Assembly (NCBI RefSeq): GCF_023204835.1 | Contig: NZ_CP096270.1 | Span: 1,860,001 to 1,924,000, forward strand | DNA from: Salinarchaeum laminariae | GTDB taxonomy: Archaea; Halobacteriota; Halobacteria; Halobacteriales; Salinarchaeaceae | DNA: 64,000 nucleotides | Direction: 5' to 3' | Part shown: positions 18,378 through 26,398 of the stretch, piece after piece | Layout of the letters: every line of letters begins with the position of its first letter | Position numbering within the stretch: position 1 is the stretch's first letter | Notes under the pieces: generated by a model | Seen by the model: the letters and a program-made list of their open reading frames with translations, nothing else | The model's database searches: none | What the model was told of the DNA's origin: nothing | Position numbers and translations under genes: made by a program

Positions 18378-19229
18378 ATGGACGACCCATACGACCAATA
18401 TCCGGAAGACACGGATCGCAGGCGCTTCGTGAAGGGCGTCGTCGGCGCAGGGGCGCTAACGGGTGTCGTCGCTCCCGCTGCATCGATGATCGACAGTCTG
18501 ACAGCACCGCCGGGCGCCGGTGGTGGCCCGACCGATTACATGGGCATCGAAAAGACCGGCGGCCCCGCGCCACGCGGGATGCCACAGATCCCACTCGAAT
18601 ACGACGACGAAGGGAATCTCAAGGGCATCTGGCCGGAGGTCGAGATGCAGCAGGTCGGCGGTCAGACGGTCCCCATCGCCGAGATGGAACTCGGCGGAAA
18701 GCTCTACTCGACGACCTGGTACCAGTACTGCGGTTCGCAGAACAATCCGGCAATCGAGCCCGACGCCGACCTCGACAACACGATCCGGTACACTGCGAAC
18801 CCGGCATACGACTGGCAGTCCAACCAGGTCGAAGCTGGCGACCCGGTACGTGCCGAACACTTCTCGGACTACGATGGCTGGGGGAACGTCATCGGCGAAA
18901 GTGGGATCGGCAAGCCCGCGAAGGTCACCTGGCGCTCGACCGAACTCGAGCCCCGTGACCGCATCCCCGTTCAGCTGATCCGCAGCCCGCTGATCGAGGA
19001 GGCCGCAAAAGACGACGAGTGGCTCGAGGCGAGCACCGTCGACGGGTTCATCGCCATCCACAACCAGTGTACGCACTTCTGCTGCGTGCCGGGATACAAG
19101 GATCCGGGGCAGACCGACGCCATGGCGTACGGTGCCGGCGACTCGATCTACTGCCAGTGCCATCAGTCGGTGTACGACCCGTTCACGATCATCGAACAGG
19201 ACTTCATCGCACTACCGCGGTCTGATTAA
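18378..19229 (+). CDS. Rieske 2Fe-2S protein of the bc complex
   Basis: 283 residues. A twin-arginine-like DRRRFVKG precedes a hydrophobic anchor (about 20-40). The cluster motifs are CTHFCCVPGYK and YCQCHQSVYDP, giving the usual two Cys and two His ligands plus the disulfide cysteines. It accepts electrons from quinol on the outer face and passes them to halocyanin or a cytochrome. The protein ends only 21 residues after CQCH, so the C-terminal lid is short. It is followed after one base by cytochrome b. Confidence 0.92.
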   Translation: MDDPYDQYPEDTDRRRFVKGVVGAGALTGVVAPAASMIDSLTAPPGAGGGPTDYMGIEKTGGPAPRGMPQIPLEYDDEGNLKGIWPEVEMQQVGGQTVPIAEMELGGKLYSTTWYQYCGSQNNPAIEPDADLDNTIRYTANPAYDWQSNQVEAGDPVRAEHFSDYDGWGNVIGESGIGKPAKVTWRSTELEPRDRIPVQLIRSPLIEEAAKDDEWLEASTVDGFIAIHNQCTHFCCVPGYKDPGQTDAMAYGAGDSIYCQCHQSVYDPFTIIEQDFIALPRSD

Positions 19230-19230
19230 T

Positions 19231-20037
19231 ATGAGTCTGGAACGCACAGAAGAGTTCGACCGCGGCGACTGGCTCGAGGACAAGGAGCTCTCTCGCGTGG
19301 AGCGAGGCTACCTCCTCACGCTGATGTGGCTCGACAAGCGACTCCGCCTCGTCGACTATCTGGAGCTACTGGAGGACGCATACTACAAGACGAACCTCCA
19401 GATGCCCAAGAGCCACACCGAGCAGTATAACCTCGACAACAAGTTCTGGTACTGGTACCCGCTCTACTCGCTGGGATCGCTCTCGATAATCGCGTACGTG
19501 TTACTGGCGATATCGGGGGCGTTGCTCGGCTTCTACTACTCGCCATCTGCGACTTCCGCGGCCGGCGCCGACGCGACGATCGCCTACAACCAGATCGTGT
19601 TCATCCAGACCGATCTGAACTTCGGGTTCATGCTCCGGTCGATCCACCGGTGGGCGGCTCAGTTCATGGTCGCCGCGGTCTTCCTGCACATGATCCGCGT
19701 CTACTTCACGGGCGCGTACAAGGAGCCCCGGGAGCTGAACTGGATTCTGGGCGTCGTGCTCATCCTCCTGACGCTCCTGTTTGGGTACTCGGGCTACGTG
19801 CTCCCGTGGAATCAGCTCGCGTTCTGGGCCGCACAGATCGGTCTGGAGATGGCGCTGTCTGTGCCCCTGATCGGCGAGTGGGCTGCCCAGCTGCTGTTCG
19901 GTGGGTTCTCTCCGGGCGCGCCAACGCTGATGCGGATGTACATCCTCCACGTGTTCGTCCTGCCGTTCGTGGTAACGTCGCTCATCGCGATCCACGTAGG
20001 TATCGTCTGGATGCAGGGCATCGCAGAACCACACTGA
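19231..20037 (+). CDS. Cytochrome b, N-terminal (b6-type) subunit
   Basis: 268 residues from the ATG at 19231, directly after the Rieske stop. Four hydrophobic helices carry the heme ligands: H-x13-H in the helix starting SIHRWAAQF, and H-x14-H in the helix starting YILHVFVLP. The 14-residue spacing in the second pair is the b6 pattern rather than the mitochondrial one. It keeps GYSGYVLPWNQLAFWA, the Qo-site region. With the next gene it forms a split cytochrome b, the quinol-oxidising core of the complex. Confidence 0.95.
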   Translation: MSLERTEEFDRGDWLEDKELSRVERGYLLTLMWLDKRLRLVDYLELLEDAYYKTNLQMPKSHTEQYNLDNKFWYWYPLYSLGSLSIIAYVLLAISGALLGFYYSPSATSAAGADATIAYNQIVFIQTDLNFGFMLRSIHRWAAQFMVAAVFLHMIRVYFTGAYKEPRELNWILGVVLILLTLLFGYSGYVLPWNQLAFWAAQIGLEMALSVPLIGEWAAQLLFGGFSPGAPTLMRMYILHVFVLPFVVTSLIAIHVGIVWMQGIAEPH

Positions 20038-20044
20038 TCGACCA

Positions 20045-20959
20045 ATGAACGAGAACACAAACACCAACGACGATCGAACGGCTGCCGAGACGGCCGAGGA
20101 GGCGGAGCTTCGCACGGACGGTGGTGAGGCGAGTGAAACGAGCCGATCCTCGTCAGAGCTTCGCACTGACGGTGGGGAGCCGAGCGACGAGAGGGGCCCC
20201 TCGTCAGAGCTTCGCACTGACGGTGGTGCGATCACGCCCGCGGACGACGACTCGCCGTCGTTCCGGGAGCGCAAGGAGCGCACTGACGGCCTCTCGCGGC
20301 TGACCTACGAGTATTTCGAGCGGTCCCGGCGGGAGGATCAGGTGCTGCGCGACGACTCCGACTACGTCGAGCGAGACGTTCTCGGATTCCCGGCGTGGCC
20401 CCACGAGATGATTCGGAACCTCTCGATCACGAGCTTCTTCGTGGGCGTCATTCTGTTCGTCTCGGCGACGATGCCGCCGCCACTCGAGGCGCCGGCGAAC
20501 CCGACGTCGACGCCTGCGGTCATCCTGCCCGACTGGTATCTCTACTGGTCGTTCGGGATCCTCAAGACCCAGGCGCTCAACCTCGAGCTCGCTGTTCTGG
20601 GCGGACAGACCATCGCGACAGACCGGACTTTCGCAGTGCTCCTGCACGGTCCGATCATCGTGATGCTGTTCCTCGTGCCGTTCCTGAACAAGGGGAGCGC
20701 GCGACGGCCCGTCGAGCAGCCGTTCTGGTCGGCGGTCGGCGTGTTCGGAGTTATCCTCTCCTTCACGCTGAGCCTGCTGGCGATCAAGAACCTGATGGCG
20801 GCCCGAATCCCCATCTGGACCAGTCACATGCAGCTCTGGCTGAGCTTTGTCCTGCCGTTCATCGGGGCGACCATCGCCTACGCGGTCCTGAAGTCGATGC
20901 GGGAAGGGTACATGTACGACCTCAACCGACGGTACTACCGACTTCGACCGCCGCGATAG
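20045..20959 (+). CDS. Cytochrome b, C-terminal (subunit IV-like) subunit with repeated N-terminal extension
   Basis: 304 residues. The C-terminal 200 residues are subunit-IV-like: PDWYLYWSFGILKTQ holds the PDWY variant of the PEWY Qo-site motif, and three to four membrane helices follow. The first 80 residues are an unusual acidic extension with three copies of ELRTDGG (about residues 21, 38 and 56), encoded by near-identical DNA repeats. It is translated seven bases after the first cytochrome b half. The extension is not part of the known fold. Confidence 0.93.
   Translation: MNENTNTNDDRTAAETAEEAELRTDGGEASETSRSSSELRTDGGEPSDERGPSSELRTDGGAITPADDDSPSFRERKERTDGLSRLTYEYFERSRREDQVLRDDSDYVERDVLGFPAWPHEMIRNLSITSFFVGVILFVSATMPPPLEAPANPTSTPAVILPDWYLYWSFGILKTQALNLELAVLGGQTIATDRTFAVLLHGPIIVMLFLVPFLNKGSARRPVEQPFWSAVGVFGVILSFTLSLLAIKNLMAARIPIWTSHMQLWLSFVLPFIGATIAYAVLKSMREGYMYDLNRRYYRLRPPR
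20103..20226 (+). repeat. Three in-frame copies of an ELRTDGG-encoding DNA repeat
   Basis: GAGCTTCGCACKGACGGTGG occurs at about 20105, 20156 and 20207, spaced 51 bp apart, and the second and third copies share an even longer stretch starting TCGTCAGAGC. Each encodes ELRTDGG. The copies are more similar in DNA than protein function would need, suggesting recent duplication. Confidence 0.8.
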
Positions 20960-20962
20960 CGG

Positions 20963-21322
20963 ATGTCCGATAGTTTCGACGGGTCGCAAGAGATCGATGA
21001 TTCTGTGGACGCTGATTCACCGAGCAGTGATACAGAAGTAGCCGACGCCGACGGCGGCCGTCCAGAGGTCATCGTGCCGATGGATCTCTACAAGACCGTC
21101 ACCGTGTTCTCGACGCTGCTCTCGATCGCGCTCGTCGTGGGTGGGATGATCGCACTGGACAGTGCAACGGCCCGTGCAAGCGCGCCTGCGGAGGACGTGA
21201 ACCTCCCAGTCGCGATAGTCGGCGTCGGCGCGATCGTTCTGGGTGCGGCCATCTACGCGTTCGCCGCGCGGTTCCGTGCTGAAGGAATGGGAAACCCTAA
21301 AGATGCGGACGACGAACAGTAA
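20963..21322 (+). CDS. Small two-helix membrane protein, bc cluster
   Basis: 119 residues: an acidic disordered N-terminus (1-38), an amphipathic segment VPMDLYKTVTVF, then two membrane helices (about 48-68 and 82-104) and an acidic tail. It follows cytochrome b after three bases. Equivalent small proteins stand here in other haloarchaea (from memory DUF7315). It could be a minor subunit of the bc complex. Confidence 0.78.
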   Translation: MSDSFDGSQEIDDSVDADSPSSDTEVADADGGRPEVIVPMDLYKTVTVFSTLLSIALVVGGMIALDSATARASAPAEDVNLPVAIVGVGAIVLGAAIYAFAARFRAEGMGNPKDADDEQ

Positions 21323-21326
21323 ATCG

Positions 21327-21593
21327 ATGGCCGACGAATTCGTCAAGGGCTTCGGAATTCTCTCCGGTGCAGGCCTCATCTGGATGATCCTGGCCGGGTG
21401 GTACCGGACCCCCAGCTTCGGGGGGAAGCAGCTGACCGCCGAGGTGTCACCGGCGTCGAACATCTACGAGCAGATGGCGTACCTCATCATGGACGCGATG
21501 TTCTGGTTCATGATTCTGGGCCCGCTCACGTTCTGGGTGCTCATCCCGCTCGGCCGCCAGCTCTACGCTGGCTACCAGGCGCGCGGTCAGTAA
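21327..21593 (+). CDS. Small membrane protein ending the bc operon
   Basis: 88 residues from the ATG at 21327; the frame is open upstream but overlaps the previous gene, and the product from this ATG starts cleanly as MADEFVKGF. Two hydrophobic helices (about 8-24 and 50-75). It is the last gene of the cluster, four bases after its neighbour. From memory a DUF7314-like family. Its function is unknown, but the conserved position suggests a link with the bc complex. Confidence 0.72.
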   Translation: MADEFVKGFGILSGAGLIWMILAGWYRTPSFGGKQLTAEVSPASNIYEQMAYLIMDAMFWFMILGPLTFWVLIPLGRQLYAGYQARGQ

Positions 21594-21827
21594 TCTTCTC
21601 TCCGCGGTCTTCGACGCTGTACGTTCGCTATGGATCGACTGCGGTCGCGGCTCACACTTTACCGATTCTTCCCTCAACATTCCCCGTCTCGTTTTCTTTC
21701 CCTCTATCCCCGGAACGTCTCGCCCAGGGGCGCGGATAGCCACTCCTTGCTAGTCGATGATCGCTGCTCGATGGTGCCCGTCCCTCGACGCCCTCTCAGC
21801 GACCCTCTCTCGAGACGAGAACGCACG

Positions 21828-21834
21828 TTTTATA
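21828..21834 (+). promoter_or_regulatory. TATA box of the L21e-RpoF transcript
   Basis: TTTTATA lies about 34 bp before the ATG at 21865 and supports that start over the in-frame ATG at 21757, which lies upstream of the promoter. Confidence 0.65.
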
Positions 21835-21864
21835 CCCGCGGCCGGGATACCGTTGCCCACGACT

Positions 21865-22155
21865 ATGCCCGACTCTCATGGACCTCGCCGGGGAACCCGC
21901 GAGAAGCTCTCGAACGACCCACGACAGCGGGGAACCTCCCCGCCACAGCGGGCCATCGCCGAGTTCGACGAGGGGCAGTCCGTTCACCTCCGACTCGACC
22001 CCAGCGTCTCCGACGGCCGCTTCCACCCGCGCTTCAACGGCCACACTGGCGTCGTCGTCGGCGAGCAGGGCTCCGCGTTCAAGGTCCGCATCGACGACGG
22101 TGGCAAAGAGAAGACGATCATCGCAACGGCCGCGCACTTGACGGCACAGGAATGA
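21865..22155 (+). CDS. rpl21e: Ribosomal protein L21e
   Basis: 96 residues, the usual length. It shows the family core [16 protein letters not shown] and a C-terminal [16 protein letters not shown]. It binds 23S rRNA in the large subunit. The start at [10 protein letters not shown] follows a TATA box. Its stop overlaps the next start (ATGA), a coupling with the RNA polymerase subunit F gene conserved in archaea. Confidence 0.96.
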   Translation: MPDSHGPRRGTREKLSNDPRQRGTSPPQRAIAEFDEGQSVHLRLDPSVSDGRFHPRFNGHTGVVVGEQGSAFKVRIDDGGKEKTIIATAAHLTAQE

Positions 22156-22508
22156 CGATTTTCAAGGAGACGATCGACGAGGAGTATCTGACGATCTCCG
22201 AGGCGAAGGAACTGCTCGAGGGCATCGAGGAGGGCCGCGCCGTCGACGAGGATCGCGAGATGCGCTACGAGCTCGCCCGCGCCGTCGAGCACGTCAACCG
22301 CTTCGCCGTGCTCGACGCCGAGGAGTCCGTCGAACTCGTCGAAGAGCTACAGGACCTGGAGAAAGTCGACGAGAAGACGGCCTACAAGATCGCGGATCTC
22401 CTGCCACAGAACCGCGACGAGCTCCGCTCCGTGTTCGCTCAGGAGCGATACACGCTCGAGGGCGACGAACTCGACGAGATTCTCCAGGTCGTCGCGAAGT
22501 ACGCGTAA
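22152..22508 (+). CDS. rpoF: RNA polymerase subunit F (Rpb4 family)
   Basis: 118 residues. Acidic, helical, with the Rpb4 pattern [15 protein letters not shown] and [21 protein letters not shown] near the C-terminal HRDC-like fold. Rpb4/F pairs with Rpb7/E to form the stalk of the archaeal RNA polymerase. The start ATG overlaps the L21e stop. The L21e-RpoF-DUF655-KsgA order is conserved in archaea, which supports the call. Confidence 0.93.
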   Translation: MTIFKETIDEEYLTISEAKELLEGIEEGRAVDEDREMRYELARAVEHVNRFAVLDAEESVELVEELQDLEKVDEKTAYKIADLLPQNRDELRSVFAQERYTLEGDELDEILQVVAKYA

Positions 22509-22602
22509 GTCGGGGGCCGTGCCGAGCTCCCGATTCGCTTTTTGAGTCCTCGATTCGTTTTCGCGGACGCTACTCGCGTCGACGTCCCCGATCTCCAGCC
22601 GA

Positions 22603-22611
22603 TTCTTTAAG
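22603..22611 (+). promoter_or_regulatory. TATA box before the DUF655 gene
   Basis: TTCTTTAAG lies about 31 bp before the ATG at 22638 and favours that start over an in-frame ATG at 22611, which would overlap the box itself. Confidence 0.55.
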
Positions 22612-22637
22612 TGGTTACTCGCCGTACGGAACCTATT

Positions 22638-23219
22638 ATGAGCGACACCGAGAGCGACGAGGAGATCCGTCGCGCGGTCGTACTCGATTATCTCCCCCAC
22701 GGTCGAAGCGACGACGACCGACCGCAGTATCGCCGTTCTGCAGTTGGCTACGGCGTCGACACGCGTGACTTCCGGCTCTACGAGTTCGCACTCGCAGATG
22801 ACGGCGACGCCTCGATCGGCGACGAGGTGGCCGTCGAGCCCTCCTCTGCGTGGGATGCGGTCGACCACGTCCGCGAGATCGAGTACGACGATCTCTCGAG
22901 TGGCGCTCGTTCGGAGCTCGATTACGTGATCGACGAGCTGCTCGAGGACGAGGAGGACCGGTTCGTCGCCGTCTACGACGACGCTGGCCCGGTGACGCTT
23001 CGCCTCCACCAGCTCAATCTCCTGCCCGGTATCGGCGACAAGCTTCGGGACTCGATCCTCGACGAACGCAAGCGGGGTCCCTTCGAGGACTTCGAAGACG
23101 TAGGCGAACGCGTCGACGGCCTCCACGATCCGGAGGACGTCATCCGCGAGCGGATCTTCGAGGAGATCACCGGTGAGGATCTCAAGTACCGTCTGTTCGC
23201 ACGTCGGGACGAGGAGTGA
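22638..23219 (+). CDS. DUF655 family protein (OB-fold plus helix-hairpin-helix)
   Basis: 193 residues. The N-terminal half begins VVLDYLPHGRSDDD, an OB-like nucleic-acid-binding segment. The second half holds LLPGIGDKLRDSILDERKRGPFEDFEDVGERV, a helix-hairpin-helix. The family lies between rpoF and ksgA across archaea and is thought to bind RNA or DNA in ribosome or tRNA metabolism, but its activity is not established. The TATA box upstream suggests its own promoter. Confidence 0.88.
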   Translation: MSDTESDEEIRRAVVLDYLPHGRSDDDRPQYRRSAVGYGVDTRDFRLYEFALADDGDASIGDEVAVEPSSAWDAVDHVREIEYDDLSSGARSELDYVIDELLEDEEDRFVAVYDDAGPVTLRLHQLNLLPGIGDKLRDSILDERKRGPFEDFEDVGERVDGLHDPEDVIRERIFEEITGEDLKYRLFARRDEE

Positions 23220-23322
23220 CTGCCTGGTCGTTGCTCGTCTCCGGTACTCGGCTGACGCTCCGTCCGTCGACGATCGTACTGTGCCGGAGCTTTAACGTCG
23301 GGCGACTGCCAACCCCGGGATA

Positions 23323-24231
23323 ATGAGGGATCCAGACGGGCTGCTTGCTCGCGCCGGGGTGTCGGGGAACCCCGATCGCGACCAGCATTTCCTGGTCGAC
23401 GACAGGGTGCTGGATCGGTTGCCCGGATATCTCGCTCCTGCTGTCGATCTCGATGACGCTACCGACGTCGATGACGAGTCCGACGGGCGACTTCAGGCGG
23501 CGGACTCGGCGCCCGACCGCGATGACGGCGTCGAGCACGTTCTCGAGATCGGGGCTGGGACTGGTGCGCTCACCGACAGACTGCTCGAGCAGTTCGATCG
23601 CGTGACGGCTATCGAGCGCGATTCGACGCTCGCGGCCTTCCTGCGCGAGGAGTTCGCCGATGCGATCGCAGCCGGTCGCCTCGACTTGATCGAGGGGGAC
23701 GCGCTGACGGAGAGCTATCCTGCGTTCGACGCCTCGATCTCGAACCTGCCCTACGGCGCGTCGAGTGAGTTCATATTCCGGCTGCTCCCGACGGGGAAGC
23801 CACTCGTGTTCACCGTCCAGCGTGAGTTCGCGGACCGTCTGGTCGCCGAGCCGGGGTCCTCGGAGTACGGACGGCTGACGGTGAGTGCGGGCCACTACGC
23901 CGACGTCGAACTCGTCGAACCGGTGCCGCCGGAAGCGTTTTCGCCGCCGCCGGCCGTCGACAGCGCGATCGTCCGTTCGACACCGCGATCGCCGGAGTAC
24001 GAGGTCGACGACGACCAGTTCTTTCTGGATTTCGTCAAGGCGGTCTTCACCCAGCGACGGAAGACGATGCGAAACGCGATTCGCAATACTGCGCACATCT
24101 CCGGGCTCGACGATCCCGATGCCGTGGTCGAGGCGGCCGACGACGACCTGATGAGTGCACGCCCGGGAACGGTGCCCCCATCGACGTTCGCAGCACTCTC
24201 CGTACTCGCGTCGACGGACGGGGTGGCCTGA
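23323..24231 (+). CDS. ksgA: 16S rRNA dimethyladenosine transferase
   Basis: 302 residues. It uses S-adenosylmethionine to dimethylate two adjacent adenines near the 3' end of 16S rRNA. Motifs: DQHFLVDD at the start of the domain, the SAM-binding VLEIGAGTGALTDRLL, the acidic IEGDAL, and catalytic NLPYGASSEF. TTTAACG at about 23291 is a plausible TATA box 30 bp upstream. Slightly longer than usual because of an acidic insertion near residues 50-65. It ends four bases before the channel gene. Confidence 0.94.
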   Translation: MRDPDGLLARAGVSGNPDRDQHFLVDDRVLDRLPGYLAPAVDLDDATDVDDESDGRLQAADSAPDRDDGVEHVLEIGAGTGALTDRLLEQFDRVTAIERDSTLAAFLREEFADAIAAGRLDLIEGDALTESYPAFDASISNLPYGASSEFIFRLLPTGKPLVFTVQREFADRLVAEPGSSEYGRLTVSAGHYADVELVEPVPPEAFSPPPAVDSAIVRSTPRSPEYEVDDDQFFLDFVKAVFTQRRKTMRNAIRNTAHISGLDDPDAVVEAADDDLMSARPGTVPPSTFAALSVLASTDGVA

Positions 24232-24235
24232 GGTG

Positions 24236-25588
24236 ATGTTCAGTCTGGGAGAGTCCGTCTCGAGCGTCGAGGCACAGGTCGCCGTCTCGGTCGTGATCGC
24301 CCTCGCTGCGATGGCTGGCGCCTACTTCGTACAGCGGCTTCGCCAGCGGCTCGCCGACAAGATCGCGCCGCTCGCGGTGGATCTCATCGGCTCGGCCATC
24401 TCGATCGCGATCGTCGTTGGCGCGCTCTTTGCCATCATCGATCTCTGGGGCCAGACGGAGTCGGTGGTCGAACAGTTCGGGCACCTCGAGTTCGAAGAAC
24501 GGGCGCCCCTGATCGCAGTCACGATCGTCGTGCTCGTCGCCATACAGGTGTTTACGAGCGTCGCTCGTCGCTTGCTCGACGACGTCACCCAGGAGAGCGA
24601 CGCGATGAGCGAGCACGAGCGGGAGATCAGCTATCGCCTCACCCAGATCGTGCTCTGGACGGTCGGCATCATTTTCATCCTCGGCGTCTGGGAGATCAAT
24701 CTCGGTGGCCTGCTGATCGGGGCAGGATTCCTGGGGATCGTCGTCGGCTTCGCTGCACGCCAGACGCTGGGTGCGGCGCTTTCGGGATTCGTGCTCATGT
24801 TCTCGCGTCCGTTCGAGGTCGGCGATTGGATCGGCGTCGGCGAGGGTGCCGAGGAGGCCGAGGGCATCGTCACTGACATCACGCTGATGAACACGCGGAT
24901 TCAGGCGTTCGACGGCGAGTTCGTGATGGTGCCAAACGACGTGATCGGAAACCGGATGGTCAAGAACCGCTCCCGTAAAGGGCGGCTTCGCATGGAGGTC
25001 GAAGTCGGCGTGGACTACGAGGCCGACGTCGAGCACGCTCGCGAGATCGCCACCGAAGCCGTCTCCGAGATCGACATGATCATGTCCGTGCCACGCGCCG
25101 AAACCGTCGTCAAGGAGTTCGACGACTCGTCGGTCACGCTGGGCGTTCGCGGTTGGATCGAACACCCTAGCTCTCGTCGCCGTTGGCGTGCGCGAACGCG
25201 AATGATCCGAAACGTCAAGAATCGGTTCGCAGAGGAGGGCGTCAAGATCCCGTTCCCGCAGCGGGAGCTTACGGGTCGCGAGGAGCAAGGTGGGTTCCGC
25301 GTGATGGGGGAGCCTGCGGCGGCTGGTCCGGCCGACGACACCGAACGCCGATCGGAGTCCGAACGTGACGGGCAGGGATCGAACGGATCGGACGAGGAAT
25401 CTGACGACGCAACGTCGACCAGCGATCGTGACGCTACTGGCACGGACGGCGAGGGAACTGACGGTACCGGGAGCGAATCGAGCGACGGCACGGACGACGA
25501 AGAGGAGTGGCCAGCGGAGGACGCCGCCGAGGAGGACGACACGGTGGCGGCCGACGACGAGTCCTCCGCGTCGAACGACCGAGGGTGA
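24236..25588 (+). CDS. MscS-family mechanosensitive channel with long acidic tail
   Basis: 450 residues from the ATG at 24236. Three to four membrane helices (about 10-35, 55-75, 90-110, 140-165) lead into the pore-lining segment GGLLIGAGFLGIVVGFAARQTLGAALSG... (about 165-195), then the beta domain with the family's DWIGVGE and the VPNDVIGNRMVKN segment. The last 100 residues are a Ser/Asp/Glu/Gly-rich acidic tail of low complexity. It would release solutes when turgor rises. It is translationally linked to ksgA (4-bp gap) and to the next gene (overlap). Confidence 0.9.
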   Translation: MFSLGESVSSVEAQVAVSVVIALAAMAGAYFVQRLRQRLADKIAPLAVDLIGSAISIAIVVGALFAIIDLWGQTESVVEQFGHLEFEERAPLIAVTIVVLVAIQVFTSVARRLLDDVTQESDAMSEHEREISYRLTQIVLWTVGIIFILGVWEINLGGLLIGAGFLGIVVGFAARQTLGAALSGFVLMFSRPFEVGDWIGVGEGAEEAEGIVTDITLMNTRIQAFDGEFVMVPNDVIGNRMVKNRSRKGRLRMEVEVGVDYEADVEHAREIATEAVSEIDMIMSVPRAETVVKEFDDSSVTLGVRGWIEHPSSRRRWRARTRMIRNVKNRFAEEGVKIPFPQRELTGREEQGGFRVMGEPAAAGPADDTERRSESERDGQGSNGSDEESDDATSTSDRDATGTDGEGTDGTGSESSDGTDDEEEWPAEDAAEEDDTVAADDESSASNDRG

Positions 25589-26175
25589 CCGACGTGTCCG
25601 ATCCGAATCTCGCGGAGCGACGTGGGCAGACGGAGTCGGTCTACCAGCCAGCGGAGGACTCACGGCTGCTCGCGACCGCAGCGACCGACCACGTCGACGG
25701 TACCGATCGTGTCCTCGACGTCGGCACTGGTTCCGGCTACGTCGGCGCTCATCTCGCGAACGAGACGGGCGCCACCGTCATTGGCACGGATCTCAACCCG
25801 ATCGCGTGCAGGCAGGCTCGCGAGCGCGGTCTCGAGGTCCTCAGAGCGAATCTCCTCGACGCGTTCGCAGCGGATACTGTCGACGTGGTCGTCTGCAACC
25901 CGCCGTACCTGCCGACGGATCCAGACGAGGAACGCTCCGACTGGATGGAGGTCGCACTTTCCGGTGGGGGGTCCGGGCTGAAGGTCGTGCGGCCGTTGCT
26001 CGCAGACGTCGGTCGTGTGCTTCGACCGGATGGATGCGTCCTCGTGCTCGTCTCCTCGCTGACCGGCGTCGAGTCGGTCGTCGAACTGGCCGCCGAGGCC
26101 GGCTTTTCAGCAGCGGCGGTCGCCGAACACTCCTTCCCCTTCGAGACGCTGACCGTGTTGAAGCTGCTCCGGTGA
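25585..26175 (+). CDS. HemK2/Mtq2-like protein methyltransferase
   Basis: 196 residues from a GTG overlapping the upstream stop (GTGA); another GTG lies nine bases later. It has SAM motif I VLDVGTGSGYVG, acidic GTDLNP, and the catalytic NPPYLPTD that targets glutamine (or other side chains). The substrate-binding VYQPAEDSRLL is typical of the HemK2/N6AMT1 group, whose eukaryotic and archaeal members methylate the release factor aRF1/eRF1. Following rRNA methylase genes in the same operon is consistent with a translation role. Confidence 0.85.
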   Translation: MTDVSDPNLAERRGQTESVYQPAEDSRLLATAATDHVDGTDRVLDVGTGSGYVGAHLANETGATVIGTDLNPIACRQARERGLEVLRANLLDAFAADTVDVVVCNPPYLPTDPDEERSDWMEVALSGGGSGLKVVRPLLADVGRVLRPDGCVLVLVSSLTGVESVVELAAEAGFSAAAVAEHSFPFETLTVLKLLR

Positions 26176-26362
26176 GTGCCGGTCTCGGCCCGACTATCTC
26201 GGTGCTCTCGGTGCTCTTGATACCCTCGATACCCTCGATAATCTTGTATTCTCGGTACTCTGGCACTACCGGTCCGTTCGAGAGAACTCTCCGCATGGCC
26301 CTCGCCCCATTTCGGACGGTGGGCTGCGGTTGAATAACTGAGGTGTATAAAATGGAAGAGCA

Positions 26363-26371
26363 AATATTAAA
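26363..26371 (+). promoter_or_regulatory. TATA box of the methionine synthase pair
   Basis: AAATATTAA lies about 32 bp before the ATG at 26399, giving a nearly leaderless transcript. A second TATA-like GTATAAAAT at about 26344-26352 could serve as an alternative with a short leader. Confidence 0.5.
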
Positions 26372-26398
26372 GCCCGTCATTACCTACGACCTACTACC

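Noticed and set aside
24047-25663. 538-codon open frame on the minus strand
   Set aside because: Antisense to the end of ksgA, the MscS gene and the start of the methyltransferase gene.
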